A DNA stretch of 64,000 nucleotides from Hippasteria phrygiana (GCA_037893225.1 JAZGUH010000378.1:296001-360000), one strand, 5' to 3'; positions 21,619 to 32,797 are shown, counted from the stretch's first letter. Program-made: numbers and translations. Notes: generated from the letters alone by a model not told the origin.

Positions 21619-21785
21619 TCCGGCTGTATTATGATCCCAATTCCTACCTTCATGAGACTGTAAATGAAAAGTTGAAAGATAGGTGATGACGTAGCCTATT
21701 TCTGTGCGTTTTGTCTTTTAACATGCACAGTTTTCCTATTACAAGAAACTTCAAAAACATAGACCGTTTGCCGGAACCCGGGATT

Positions 21786-21822
<37 letters not shown>

Positions 21823-21991
21823 ATAACTGAGCTATTCCGGCTGTATTATAATCCCAATTCCTACCTTCATGAGAGTGGCAATGGAAAGTTGCGTTGAAGG
21901 ATAGGTGATGACGTACACCTATTTCTGTGCGCTTTGTCTTTTAGCAGGCGCAGGTTTCTTACTACAAAAAACTTCACAAATAAGAACCGTT

Positions 21992-22008
21992 TGCCGGAAC
22001 CTGGGATT

Positions 22009-22058
<50 letters not shown>

Positions 22059-22064
22059 TCCGGC
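21992..22064 (-). tRNA. tRNA-Phe (GAA), class T
   Basis: G63A; T6 at +21. Confidence 0.87.
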
Positions 22065-22208
22065 TATATTATGATCCCAATTCCTACCTTCATGAGACTG
22101 TAAATGAAAAGTTGAAAGATAGGTGATGACGTAGCCTATTTCTGTGCGTTTTGTCTTTTAACATGCACAGTTTTCCTATTACAAGAAACTTCAAAAATAG
22201 AAATCGTT

Positions 22209-22230
22209 TGCCGGAACCCGGGATTGAACA

Positions 22231-22275
<45 letters not shown>

Positions 22276-22281
22276 TCCGGC
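22209..22281 (-). tRNA. tRNA-Phe (GAA), variant
   Basis: G52T breaks a T-stem pair with C62 and touches the B box; probably impaired. T5 at +12. Confidence 0.5.
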
Positions 22282-22914
22282 TGTATTATGATCCCAATTC
22301 CTACCTTCATGAGACTGGCAATGAAAAGTTGCGTTGAAAGATAGGTGATGACGTATATTTCTGTGCGCTTTGTCTTTTAATATGCGCAGTTTTCTTAATA
22401 CAAGAAACTTCACAAATAAAAACCGTTTGCCGGAACCCGGGATTGAACCAGGGACTATTCCGGCTGTATTATGATCCCAATTCCTACCTTCATGAGACTG
22501 TAAATGAAAAGTTGAAAGATAGGTGATGACGTATATAGACCTATTTCTATGCGCTTTGTCTTTTAGTATGCGCAGTTTTCTTATTACAAAAAAACTTCAG
22601 AAATAGAAACCGTTTGCCGGAACCCGGGATTGAACCAGGGACTATTCCGGCTGTATTATGATCCCAATTCCTACCTTCATGAGACTGTAAATGAAAAGTT
22701 GAAAGATAGGTGATGACGTAGACCTATTTCTTTGCGTTTTGTCTTTTAACATGCACAGTTTTCCTATTACAAGAAACTTCAAAAATATAGACCGTTTGCC
22801 GGAACCCGGGATTGACCCAGGGACCTTCAGATCTGACGTAGCCTATTTCTTTGCGTTTTGCTTTTAACATGCGCAGTTTTGTTATTACAAGAAACTTCAA
22901 AAATAAGAACCGTT

Positions 22915-22931
22915 TGCCGGAACCCGGGATT

Positions 22932-22981
<50 letters not shown>

Positions 22982-22987
22982 TCCGGC
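22915..22987 (-). tRNA. tRNA-Phe (GAA)
   Basis: Exact class A beside H unit 22797; T5 at +12. Confidence 0.88.
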
Positions 22988-23147
22988 TGTATTATGATCC
23001 CAATTCCTACCTTCATGAGACTGTAAATGAAAAGTTGAAAGATAGGTGATGACGTAGCCTATTTCTGTGCGTTTTGCTTTTAACATGCACAGTTTTCCTA
23101 TTACAAGAAACTTCAAAAATATAGACCGTTTGCCGGAACCCGGGATT

Positions 23148-23184
<37 letters not shown>

Positions 23185-23353
23185 ATAACTGAGCTATTCC
23201 GGCTGTATTATAATCCCAATTCCTACCTTCATGAGAGTGGCAATGGAAAGTTGCGTTGAAGGATAGGTGATGACGTACACCTATTTCTGTGCGCTTTGTC
23301 TTTTAGCAGGCGCAGGTTTCTTACTACAAAAAACTTCACAAATAAGAACCGTT

Positions 23354-23370
23354 TGCCGGAACCTGGGATT

Positions 23371-23420
<50 letters not shown>

Positions 23421-23426
23421 TCCGGC
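23354..23426 (-). tRNA. tRNA-Phe (GAA), class T
   Basis: G63A; T6 at +21. Confidence 0.87.
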
Positions 23427-23570
23427 TATATTATGATCCCAATTCCTACCTTCATGAGACTGTAAATGAAAAGTTGAAAGATAGGTGATGACGTAGCCTA
23501 TTTCTGTGCGTTTTGTCTTTTAACATGCACAGTTTTCCTATTACAAGAAACTTCAAAAATAGAAATCGTT

Positions 23571-23587
23571 TGCCGGAACCCGGGATT

Positions 23588-23637
<50 letters not shown>

Positions 23638-23643
23638 TCCGGC
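23571..23643 (-). tRNA. tRNA-Phe (GAA)
   Basis: Exact class A; T5 at +12. Confidence 0.88.
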
Positions 23644-24159
23644 TGTATTATGATCCCAATTCCTACCTTCATGAGACTGGCAATGAAAAGTTGCGTTGAA
23701 AGATAGGTGATGACGTATATTTCTGTGCGCTTTGTCTTTTAATATGCGCAGTTTTCTTAATACAAGAAACTTCACAAATAAAAACCGTTTGCCGGAACCC
23801 GGGATTGAACCAGGGACTATTCCGGCTGTATTATGATCCCAATTCCTACCTTCATGAGACTGTAAATGAAAAGTTGAAAGATAGGTGATGACGTATATAG
23901 ACCTATTTCTATGCGCTTTGTCTTTTAGTATGCGCAGTTTTCTTATTACAAAAAAACTTCAGAAATAGAAACCGTTTGCCGGAACCCGGGATTGAACCAG
24001 GGACTATTCCGGCTGTATTATGATCCCAATTCCTACCTTCATGAGACTGTAAATGAAAAGTTGAAAGATAGGTGATGACGTATACCTATTTCTATGCGTT
24101 TTGTCTTTTAACATGCGCAGTTTTCTTATTACAAAAAAACTTCAGAAATAGAAACCGTT

Positions 24160-24176
24160 TGCCGGAACCCGGGATT

Positions 24177-24226
<50 letters not shown>

Positions 24227-24232
24227 TCCGGC
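24160..24232 (-). tRNA. tRNA-Phe (GAA)
   Basis: Exact class A; T7 at +21. Confidence 0.88.
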
Positions 24233-24501
24233 TGTATTACGAACCCAATTCCTACCTTCATGAGACTGGCAATGAAAAATTGCGTTGAAAGATAGGCGAT
24301 GACGTAGACCTATTTCTTTGCGTTTTGTCTTTTAACATGCACAGTTTTCCTATTACAAGAAACTTCAAAAATATAGACCGTTTGCCGGAACCCGGGATTG
24401 ACCCAGGGACCTTCAGATCTGACGTAGCCTATTTCTTTGCGTTTTGTCTTTTAACATGCGCAGTTTTGTTATTACAAGAAACTTCAAAAATAAGAACCGT
24501 T

Positions 24502-24518
24502 TGCCGGAACCCGGGATT

Positions 24519-24568
<50 letters not shown>

Positions 24569-24574
24569 TCCGGC
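24502..24574 (-). tRNA. tRNA-Phe (GAA)
   Basis: Exact class A beside H unit 24383; T5 at +12. Confidence 0.88.
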
Positions 24575-24718
24575 TGTATTATGATCCCAATTCCTACCTT
24601 CATGAGACTGTAAATGAAAAGTTGAAAGATAGGTGATGACGTAGCCTATTTCTGTGCGTTTTGTCTTTTAACATGCACAGTTTTCCTATTACAAGAAACT
24701 TCAAAAATATAGACCGTT

Positions 24719-24735
24719 TGCCGGAACCCGGGATT

Positions 24736-24785
<50 letters not shown>

Positions 24786-24791
24786 TCCGGC
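24719..24791 (-). tRNA. tRNA-Phe (GAA)
   Basis: Exact class A; T5 at +12. Confidence 0.88.
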
Positions 24792-24937
24792 TGCATTACG
24801 AAATCAATTCAAACTTTCATGAGAGTGGCAATGGAAAGTTGCGTTGAAACATAGGTGATGACGTATATTTCTGTGCGTTTTGTCTTTTAACATGCACAGT
24901 TTTCCTATTACAAGAAACTTCAAAATTATAAACTGTT

Positions 24938-24954
24938 TGCCGGAACCCGGGATT

Positions 24955-25004
<50 letters not shown>

Positions 25005-25010
25005 TCCGGC
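24938..25010 (-). tRNA. tRNA-Phe (GAA)
   Basis: Exact class A; T4 at +13. Confidence 0.88.
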
Positions 25011-25386
25011 TGTATTATGATCCCAATTCCTACCTTCATAAGACTGGCAATGAAAAGTTGCGTTGAAAGATAGGTGATGACGTATATTTCTTTGCGTTTT
25101 GTCTTTTAACATGCGCAGTTTTGCTATTACAAGAAACTTCAAAAATAGAAACCGTTTGCCGGAACCCGGGATTGAACCAGGGATCGACCTTCAGTCTGAC
25201 GCTTTCCCAACTGAGCTATTCCGGCTGTATTATGATCCCAATTCCTACCTTCATGAGACTGTAAATGAAAAGTTGAAAGATAGGTGATGACGTAGCCTAT
25301 TTCTGTGCGTTTTGTCTTTTAACATGCACAGTTTTCCTATTACAAGAAACTTCAAAAATATAGACCGTTTGCCGGAACCCGGGATT

Positions 25387-25423
<37 letters not shown>

Positions 25424-25605
25424 ATAACTGAGCTATTCCGGCTGTATTATAATCCCAATTCCTACCTTCATGAGAGTGGCAATGGAAAGTTGCGTTGAAG
25501 GATAGGTGATGACGTATATTTCTGTGCGTTTTGTCTTTTAACATGCACAGTTTTCCTATTTCAAGAAACTTCAAAATTATAAACTGTTTGCCGGAACCCG
25601 GGATT

Positions 25606-25655
<50 letters not shown>

Positions 25656-25807
25656 TTCGGCTGTATTATGATCCCAATTCCTACCTTCATAAGACTGGCA
25701 ATGAAAAGTTGCGTTGAAAGATAGGTGATGACGTATATTTCTTTGCGTTTTGTCTTTTAACATGCGCAGTTTTGCTATTACAAGAAACTTCAAAAATAGA
25801 AACCGTT

Positions 25808-25835
25808 TGCCGGAACCCGGGATTGAACCAGGGAC

Positions 25836-25866
<31 letters not shown>

Positions 25867-25872
25867 TCCGGC
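25808..25872 (-). pseudogene. tRNA-Phe class D (64-nt core), 9 copies
   Basis: Eight bases are lost between two CTTCAG repeats of the anticodon region (plus strand CCTTCAGATCTTCAG becomes CCTTCAG), removing the 3' strand of the anticodon stem. Both promoter boxes and the acceptor, D and T arms remain. Copies start at 25808, 26455, 29243, 32029, 34815, 43249, 44456, 49925 and 62390. Class R equals class D plus TCGA at the same place, so one gave rise to the other. Confidence 0.85.
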
Positions 25873-26016
25873 TGTATTATGATACCAATTCCTACCTTCA
25901 TGAGACTGTAAATGAAAAGTTGAAAGATAGGTGATGACGTAGCCTATTTCTGTGCGTTTTGTCTTTTAACATGCGCAGTTTTCCTATTACAAGAAACTTC
26001 AAAAATATATACCGTT

Positions 26017-26033
26017 TGCCGGAACCCGGGATT

Positions 26034-26083
<50 letters not shown>

Positions 26084-26089
26084 TCCGGC
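26017..26089 (-). tRNA. tRNA-Phe (GAA)
   Basis: Exact class A; T5 at +12. Confidence 0.88.
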
Positions 26090-26235
26090 TGTATTACGAA
26101 ATCAATTCAAACCTTCATGAGAGTGGCAATGGAAAGTTGCGTTGAAAGATAGGTGATGACGTATATTTCTGTGCGTTTTGTCTTTTAACATGCACAGTTT
26201 TCCTATTACAAGAAACTTCAAAAATATAAACTGTT

Positions 26236-26262
26236 TGCCGGAACCCGGGATTGAACCAGGGG

Positions 26263-26302
<40 letters not shown>

Positions 26303-26308
26303 TCCGGC
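26236..26308 (-). tRNA. tRNA-Phe (GAA), class G
   Basis: First of seven copies with T47C in the variable loop, a position that usually tolerates change. T5 at +12. A class D unit always lies on its right. Confidence 0.84.
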
Positions 26309-26482
26309 TGTATTATGATCTCAATTCCTACCTTCATAAGACAGGCAATGAAAAGTTGCGTTGAAAGATAGGTGATGACGTATATTTCTTTGCGTTTTGT
26401 CTTTTAACATGCGCAGTTTTGCTATTACAAGAAACTTCAAAAATAGAAACCGTTTGCCGGAACCCGGGATTGAACCAGGGAC

Positions 26483-26513
<31 letters not shown>

Positions 26514-26663
26514 TCCGGCTGTATTATGATCCCAATTCCTACCTTCATGAGACTGTAAATGAAAAGTTGAAAGATAGGTGATGACGTAGCCTATTTCTGT
26601 GCGTTTTGTCTTTTAACATGCACAGTTTTCCTATTACAAGAAACTTCAAAAATATAGACCGTT

Positions 26664-26736
26664 TGCCGGAACCCGGGATTGAACCAGGGACCTTCAGATC
26701 TTCAGTATGACGCTCTCATAACTGACCAATTCCGGC
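26664..26736 (-). pseudogene. tRNA-Phe class B' (further decayed), 14 copies
   Basis: Class B with two added changes: G30T breaks the anticodon-stem pair with C40, and C11G breaks the D-stem pair with G24. Copies start at 26664, 29452, 32238, 35024, 36452, 37111, 38171, 43458, 45102, 50134, 52213, 55226, 62599 and 63905. 26664 also has A9T and 29452 has G1T. The class is absent before 26 kb. The class B copy at 14900 carries G30T alone and looks like a halfway state. Confidence 0.82.
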
Positions 26737-26886
26737 TGTATTATAATCCCAATTCCTACCTTCATGAGAGTGGCAATGGAAAGTTGCGTTGAAGGATAGG
26801 TGATGACGTACACCTATTTCTGTGCGCTTTGTCTTTTAGCAGGCGCAGGTTTCTTACTACAAGTAACTTCACAAATAAGAACCGTT

Positions 26887-26903
26887 TGCCGGAACCTGGG
26901 ATT

Positions 26904-26953
<50 letters not shown>

Positions 26954-26959
26954 TCCGGC
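26887..26959 (-). tRNA. tRNA-Phe (GAA), class T
   Basis: G63A. The trailer spacer (plus strand CTACAAGTAAC) has no T4 run before the B' unit at 26664. Confidence 0.84.
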
Positions 26960-27223
26960 TGTATTATGATCCCAATTCCTACCTTCATGAGACTGGAAAT
27001 GAAAAGTTGAAAGATAGGTGATGACGTAGTCCTATTTCTTTGCGTTTTGTCTTTTAACATGCACAGTTTTCCTATTACAAGAAACTTCAAAAATATAGAC
27101 CGTTTGCCGGAACCCGGGATTGACCCAGGGACCTTCAGATCTGACGTAGCCTATTTCTTTGCGTTTTGTCTTTTAACATGCGCAGTTTTGTTATTACAAG
27201 AAACTTCAAAAATAAGATCCGTT

Positions 27224-27240
27224 TGCCGGAACCCGGGTTT

Positions 27241-27290
<50 letters not shown>

Positions 27291-27296
27291 TCCGGC
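27224..27296 (-). tRNA. tRNA-Phe (GAA), variant
   Basis: T59A in the T loop, likely tolerated. Beside H unit 27105; T5 at +12. Confidence 0.78.
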
Positions 27297-27440
27297 TGTA
27301 TTATGATCCCAATTCCTACCTTCATGAGACTGTAAATGAAAAGTTGAAAGATAGGTGATGACGTAGCCTTTTTCTGTGCGTTTTGTCTTTTAACATGCAC
27401 AGTTTTCCTATTACAAGAAACTTCAAAAATATAGACCGTT

Positions 27441-27457
27441 TGCCGGAACCCGGGATT

Positions 27458-27507
<50 letters not shown>

Positions 27508-27513
27508 TCCGGC
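27441..27513 (-). tRNA. tRNA-Phe (GAA)
   Basis: Exact class A; T5 at +12. Confidence 0.88.
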
Positions 27514-27659
27514 TGCATTACGAAATCAATTCAAACTTTCATGAGAGTGGCAATGGAAAGTTGCGTTGAAACATAGGTGATGACGTATATTTCTGTGCGT
27601 TTTGTCTTTTAACATGCACAGTTTTCCTATTACAAGAAACTTCAAAATTATAAACTGTT

Positions 27660-27676
27660 TGCCGGAACCCGGGATT

Positions 27677-27726
<50 letters not shown>

Positions 27727-27732
27727 TCCGGC
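27660..27732 (-). tRNA. tRNA-Phe (GAA)
   Basis: Exact class A; T4 at +13. Confidence 0.88.
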
Positions 27733-27910
27733 TGTATTATGATCCCAATTCCTACCTTCATAAGACTGGCAATAAAAAGTTGCGTTGAAAGATAGGTGAT
27801 GACGTATATTTCTTTGCGTTTTGTCTTTTAACATGCGCAGTTTTGCTATTACAAGAAACTTCAAAAATAGAAACCGTTTGCCGGAACCCGGGATTGAACC
27901 AGGGATCGAC

Positions 27911-27941
<31 letters not shown>

Positions 27942-28110
27942 TCCGGCTGTATTATGATCCCAATTCCTACCTTCATGAGAGTGGCAATGGAAAGTTGCGT
28001 TGAAGGATAGGTGATGAAGTATATTTCTGTGCGTTTTGTCTTTTAACATGCACAGTTTTCCTATTACAAGAAACTTCAAAAATATAGACCGTTTGCCGGA
28101 ACCCGGGATT

Positions 28111-28147
<37 letters not shown>

Positions 28148-28316
28148 ATAACTGAGCTATTCCGGCTGTATTATAATCCCAATTCCTACCTTCATGAGAG
28201 TGGCAATGGAAAGTTGCGTTGAAGGATAGGTGATGAAGTATATTTCTGTGCGTTTTGTCTTTTAACATGCACAGTTTTCCTATTACAAGAAACTTCAAAA
28301 TTATAAACTGTTTGCC

Positions 28317-28658
28317 GGACGGTGGCCATGGAAGTCGGAATCCGCCAAGGAGTGTGTAACAACTCACCTGCCGAATCAACTAGCCCTGAAAATGGATGGC
28401 GCTGAGCGTGCCGCCCATACCCGGCCGTCGGGGCAGAGTGCGAGGACCGCCCCCCGGGTGGTACGCCCCGACGAGTAGGAGGGCCGCCGCGGTGAGCGTC
28501 GAAGCGCCGGCCGTGAGGCCGCGTGGAGCCGCCGCGGGCGCAGATCTTGGTGGTAGTAGCAAATATTCGAGTGAGATCCTCGAGGGCCGAGTGGCGGAGA
28601 AGGGTTCCATGTGAACAGCAGTTGTACATGGGTCAGTCGATCCTAAGCCCCAGGGAAG
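28317..28658 (+). rRNA. 28S rRNA fragment, copy 1 of 9
   Basis: About 342 bp of the middle of eukaryotic large-subunit rRNA, sense on the plus strand and so opposite to the tRNAs. Recognisable core blocks are GGACGGTGGCCATGGAAGTC, GTGTGTAACAACTCACCTGC, CGACGAGTAGGAGGGCCGC, GATCTTGGTGGTAGTAGCAA and GTTCCATGTGAACAGCAGTT. The GC-rich stretch after CATACCCGGCCGTC is a short expansion segment. It is GC-rich against AT-rich surroundings. It begins within the first six bases of a tRNA remnant (GCCGGA, sharing GGA) and ends at GGGAAG, joining spacer TGATGACGTA. It replaces most of one tRNA and half its spacer. Far too short to be a working 28S gene, with no Pol I promoter in view. Confidence 0.93.
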
Positions 28659-28807
28659 TGATGACGTATATTTCTTTGCGTTTTGTCTTTTAACATGCGC
28701 AGTTTTGCTATTACAAGAAACTTCAAAAATAGAAACCGTTTGCCGGAACCCGGGATTGAACCAGGGATCGACCTTCAGTCTGACGCTATCCCAACTGAGC
28801 TATTCCG

Positions 28808-28823
28808 GCTGGAACCCGGGATT

Positions 28824-28873
<50 letters not shown>

Positions 28874-28879
28874 TCCGGC
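28808..28879 (-). pseudogene. tRNA-Phe class Z (fused to class R), 9 copies
   Basis: A full-length tRNA with no spacer before the R unit downstream of it in the transcript; the two overlap by two bases (plus strand TTCCGGCTGGAACCC). The 3' acceptor strand becomes TTCCAGC, giving a C3-A70 mismatch, and the discriminator position is C instead of A. The pair would be transcribed as one RNA. Copies start at 28808, 31594, 34380, 47026, 48607, 53367, 56380, 59263 and 61072, always just right of a 28S piece and an R unit. Confidence 0.82.
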
Positions 28880-29023
28880 TGTATTATGATCCCAATTCCT
28901 ACCTTCATAAGACTGGCAATGAAAAGTTGAAAGATAGGTGATGACGTAGCCTTTTTCTGTGCGTTTTGTCTTTTAACATGCACAGTTTTCCTATTACAAG
29001 AAACTTCAAAAATATAAACTGTT

Positions 29024-29050
29024 TGCCGGAACCCGGGATTGAACCAGGGG

Positions 29051-29090
<40 letters not shown>

Positions 29091-29096
29091 TCCGGC
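29024..29096 (-). tRNA. tRNA-Phe (GAA), class G
   Basis: T47C; T5 at +12; first unit of the second 2,786-bp repeat. Confidence 0.84.
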
Positions 29097-29270
29097 TGTA
29101 TTATGATCTCAATTCCTACCTTCATAAGACAGGCAATGAAAAGTTGCGTTGAAAGATAGGTGATGACGTATATTTCTTTGCGTTTTGTCTTTTAACATGC
29201 GCAGTTTTGCTATTACAAGAAACTTCAAAAATAGAAACCGTTTGCCGGAACCCGGGATTGAACCAGGGAC

Positions 29271-29301
<31 letters not shown>

Positions 29302-29674
29302 TCCGGCTGTATTATGATCCCAATTCCTACCTTCATGAGACTGTAAATGAAAAGTTGAAAGATAGGTGATGACGTAGCCTATTTCTGTGCGTTTTGTCTT
29401 TTAACATGCACAGTTTTCCTATTACAAGAAACTTCAAAAATATAGACCGTTTGCCGGAACCCGGGATTGAACCAGGGACCTTCAGATCTTCAGTATGACG
29501 CTCTCATAACTGACCTATTCCGGATGTATTATAATCCCAATTCCTACCTTCATGAGAGTGGCAATGGAAAGTTGCGTTGAAGGATAGGTGATGACGTACA
29601 CCTATTTCTGTGCGCTTTGTCTTTTAGCAGGCGCAGGTTTCTTACTACAAGTAACTTCACAAATAAGAACCGTT

Positions 29675-29691
29675 TGCCGGAACCTGGGATT

Positions 29692-29741
<50 letters not shown>

Positions 29742-29747
29742 TCCGGC
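29675..29747 (-). tRNA. tRNA-Phe (GAA), class T
   Basis: G63A; no T4 run before the B' unit at 29452. Confidence 0.84.
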
Positions 29748-30011
29748 TGTATTATGATCCCAATTCCTACCTTCATGAGACTGGAAATGAAAAGTTGAAA
29801 GATAGGTGATGACGTAGTCCTATTTCTTTGCGTTTTGTCTTTTAACATGCACAGTTTTCCTATTACAAGAAACTTCAAAAATATAGACCGTTTGCCGGAA
29901 CCCGGGATTGACCCAGGGACCTTCAGATCTGACGTAGCCTATTTCTTTGCGTTTTGTCTTTTAACATGCGCAGTTTTGTTATTACAAGAAACTTCAAAAA
30001 TAAGATCCGTT

Positions 30012-30028
30012 TGCCGGAACCCGGGATT

Positions 30029-30078
<50 letters not shown>

Positions 30079-30084
30079 TCCGGC
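30012..30084 (-). tRNA. tRNA-Phe (GAA)
   Basis: Exact class A beside H unit 29893; T5 at +12. Confidence 0.88.
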
Positions 30085-30245
30085 TGTATTATGATCCCAA
30101 TTCCTACCTTCATGAGACTGTAAATGAAAAGTTGAAAGATAGGTGATGACGTAGCCTTTTTCTGTGCGTTTTGTCTTTTAACATGCACAGTTTTCCTATT
30201 ACAAGAAACTTCAAAAATATAGACCGTTTGCCGGAACCCGGGATT

Positions 30246-30282
<37 letters not shown>

Positions 30283-30447
30283 ATAACTGAGCTATTCCGG
30301 CTGCATTACGAAATCAATTCAAACTTTCATGAGAGTGGCAATGGAAAGTTGCGTTGAAACATAGGTGATGACGTATATTTCTGTGCGTTTTGTCTTTTAA
30401 CATGCACAGTTTTCCTATTACAAGAAACTTCAAAATTATAAACTGTT

Positions 30448-30475
30448 TGCCGGAACCCGGGATTGAACCAGGGAA

Positions 30476-30514
<39 letters not shown>

Positions 30515-30520
30515 TCCGGC
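30448..30520 (-). tRNA. tRNA-Phe (GAA), variant
   Basis: G46T in the variable loop alters the 13-22-46 base triple; uncertain. T4 at +13. Confidence 0.65.
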
Positions 30521-30698
30521 TGTATTATGATCCCAATTCCTACCTTCATAAGACTGGCAATAAAAAGTTGCGTTGAAAGATAGGTGATGACGTATATTTC
30601 TTTGCGTTTTGTCTTTTAACATGCGCAGTTTTGCTATTACAAGAAACTTCAAAAATAGAAACCGTTTGCCGGAACCCGGGATTGAACCAGGGATCGAC

Positions 30699-30729
<31 letters not shown>

Positions 30730-30896
30730 TCCGGCTGTATTATGATCCCAATTCCTACCTTCATGAGACTGTAAATGAAAAGTTGAAAGATAGGTGATGA
30801 CGTAGCCTATTTCTGTGCGTTTTGTCTTTTAACATGCACAGTTTTCCTATTACAAGAAACTTCAAAAATATAGACCGTTTGCCGGAACCCGGGATT

Positions 30897-30933
<37 letters not shown>

Positions 30934-31102
30934 ATAACTGAGCTATTCCGGCTGTATTATAATCCCAATTCCTACCTTCATGAGAGTGGCAATGGAAAGT
31001 TGCGTTGAAGGATAGGTGATGAAGTATATTTCTGTGCGTTTTGTCTTTTAACATGCACAGTTTTCCTATTACAAGAAACTTCAAAATTATAAACTGTTTG
31101 CC

Positions 31103-31444
31103 GGACGGTGGCCATGGAAGTCGGAATCCGCCAAGGAGTGTGTAACAACTCACCTGCCGAATCAACTAGCCCTGAAAATGGATGGCGCTGAGCGTGCCGC
31201 CCATACCCGGCCGTCGGGGCAGAGTGCGAGGACCGCCCCCCGGGTGGTACGCCCCGACGAGTAGGAGGGCCGCCGCGGTGAGCGTCGAAGCGCCGGCCGT
31301 GAGGCCGCGTGGAGCCGCCGCGGGCGCAGATCTTGGTGGTAGTAGCAAATATTCGAGTGAGATCCTCGAGGGCCGAGTGGCGGAGAAGGGTTCCATGTGA
31401 ACAGCAGTTGTACATGGGTCAGTCGATCCTAAGCCCCAGGGAAG
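31103..31444 (+). rRNA. 28S rRNA fragment, copy 2 of 9
   Basis: Same piece and same two junctions as copy 1, offset 2,786 bp. Confidence 0.93.
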
Positions 31445-31609
31445 TGATGACGTATATTTCTTTGCGTTTTGTCTTTTAACATGCGCAGTTTTGCTATTAC
31501 AAGAAACTTCAAAAATAGAAACCGTTTGCCGGAACCCGGGATTGAACCAGGGATCGACCTTCAGTCTGACGCTATCCCAACTGAGCTATTCCGGCTGGAA
31601 CCCGGGATT

Positions 31610-31659
<50 letters not shown>

Positions 31660-31809
31660 TCCGGCTGTATTATGATCCCAATTCCTACCTTCATAAGACT
31701 GGCAATGAAAAGTTGAAAGATAGGTGATGACGTAGCCTTTTTCTGTGCGTTTTGTCTTTTAACATGCACAGTTTTCCTATTACAAGAAACTTCAAAAATA
31801 TAAACTGTT

Positions 31810-31836
31810 TGCCGGAACCCGGGATTGAACCAGGGG

Positions 31837-31876
<40 letters not shown>

Positions 31877-31882
31877 TCCGGC
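31810..31882 (-). tRNA. tRNA-Phe (GAA), class G
   Basis: T47C; T5 at +12. Confidence 0.84.
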
Positions 31883-32056
31883 TGTATTATGATCTCAATT
31901 CCTACCTTCATAAGACAGGCAATGAAAAGTTGCGTTGAAAGATAGGTGATGACGTATATTTCTTTGCGTTTTGTCTTTTAACATGCGCAGTTTTGCTATT
32001 ACAAGAAACTTCAAAAATAGAAACCGTTTGCCGGAACCCGGGATTGAACCAGGGAC

Positions 32057-32087
<31 letters not shown>

Positions 32088-32460
32088 TCCGGCTGTATTA
32101 TGATCCCAATTCCTACCTTCATGAGACTGTAAATGAAAAGTTGAAAGATAGGTGATGACGTAGCCTATTTCTGTGCGTTTTGTCTTTTAACATGCACAGT
32201 TTTCCTATTACAAGAAACTTCAAAAATATAGACCGTTTGCCGGAACCCGGGATTGAACCAGGGACCTTCAGATCTTCAGTATGACGCTCTCATAACTGAC
32301 CTATTCCGGCTGTATTATAATCCCAATTCCTACCTTCATGAGAGTGGCAATGGAAAGTTGCGTTGAAGGATAGGTGATGACGTACACCTATTTCTGTGCG
32401 CTTTGTCTTTTAGCAGGCGCAGGTTTCTTACTACAAGTAACTTCACAAATAAGAACCGTT

Positions 32461-32477
32461 TGCCGGAACCTGGGATT

Positions 32478-32527
<50 letters not shown>

Positions 32528-32533
32528 TCCGGC
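32461..32533 (-). tRNA. tRNA-Phe (GAA), class T
   Basis: G63A; no T4 run before the B' unit at 32238. Confidence 0.84.
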
Positions 32534-32797
32534 TGTATTATGATCCCAATTCCTACCTTCATGAGACTGGAAATGAAAAGTTGAAAGATAGGTGATGACG
32601 TAGTCCTATTTCTTTGCGTTTTGTCTTTTAACATGCACAGTTTTCCTATTACAAGAAACTTCAAAAATATAGACCGTTTGCCGGAACCCGGGATTGACCC
32701 AGGGACCTTCAGATCTGACGTAGCCTATTTCTTTGCGTTTTGTCTTTTAACATGCGCAGTTTTGTTATTACAAGAAACTTCAAAAATAAGATCCGTT

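Larger units (their letters stand above)
20469..24719. repeat. ~2,890-bp repeat, copy 2, with inner 1,362-bp duplication
   Basis: Units from 20686 to 22615 sit at offset 2,889-2,890 from the previous copy. The B-T-A-M-M run at 21769-22651 is then repeated at 23131-24013 (offset 1,362). From 24160 the order rejoins 19909 at offset 4,251, continuing to 25661. Confidence 0.82.
26237..29024. repeat. 2,786-bp 28S-bearing repeat, copy 1 (2,788 bp)
   Basis: Unit order is G D B' T H A A A R B, 28S piece, R Z. Two bases longer than later copies because of the spacer between 27880 and 28095. Confidence 0.88.
29025..31810. repeat. 2,786-bp 28S-bearing repeat, copy 2
   Basis: Same unit order; carries class B at 30229 where copies 1 and 3 have class A. 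Confidence 0.88.

Noticed and set aside
28192..28629. 145-codon minus-strand open frame, with shorter ones in other frames.
   Set aside because: It lies antisense to the 28S rRNA fragment and continues into tRNA spacer; the GC-rich rRNA core keeps frames open by chance.
28317..28658. Functional rRNA gene or R2-type insertion site.
   Set aside because: Only ~342 bp of 28S, no rest of the gene or promoter, and no retrotransposon sequence nearby.
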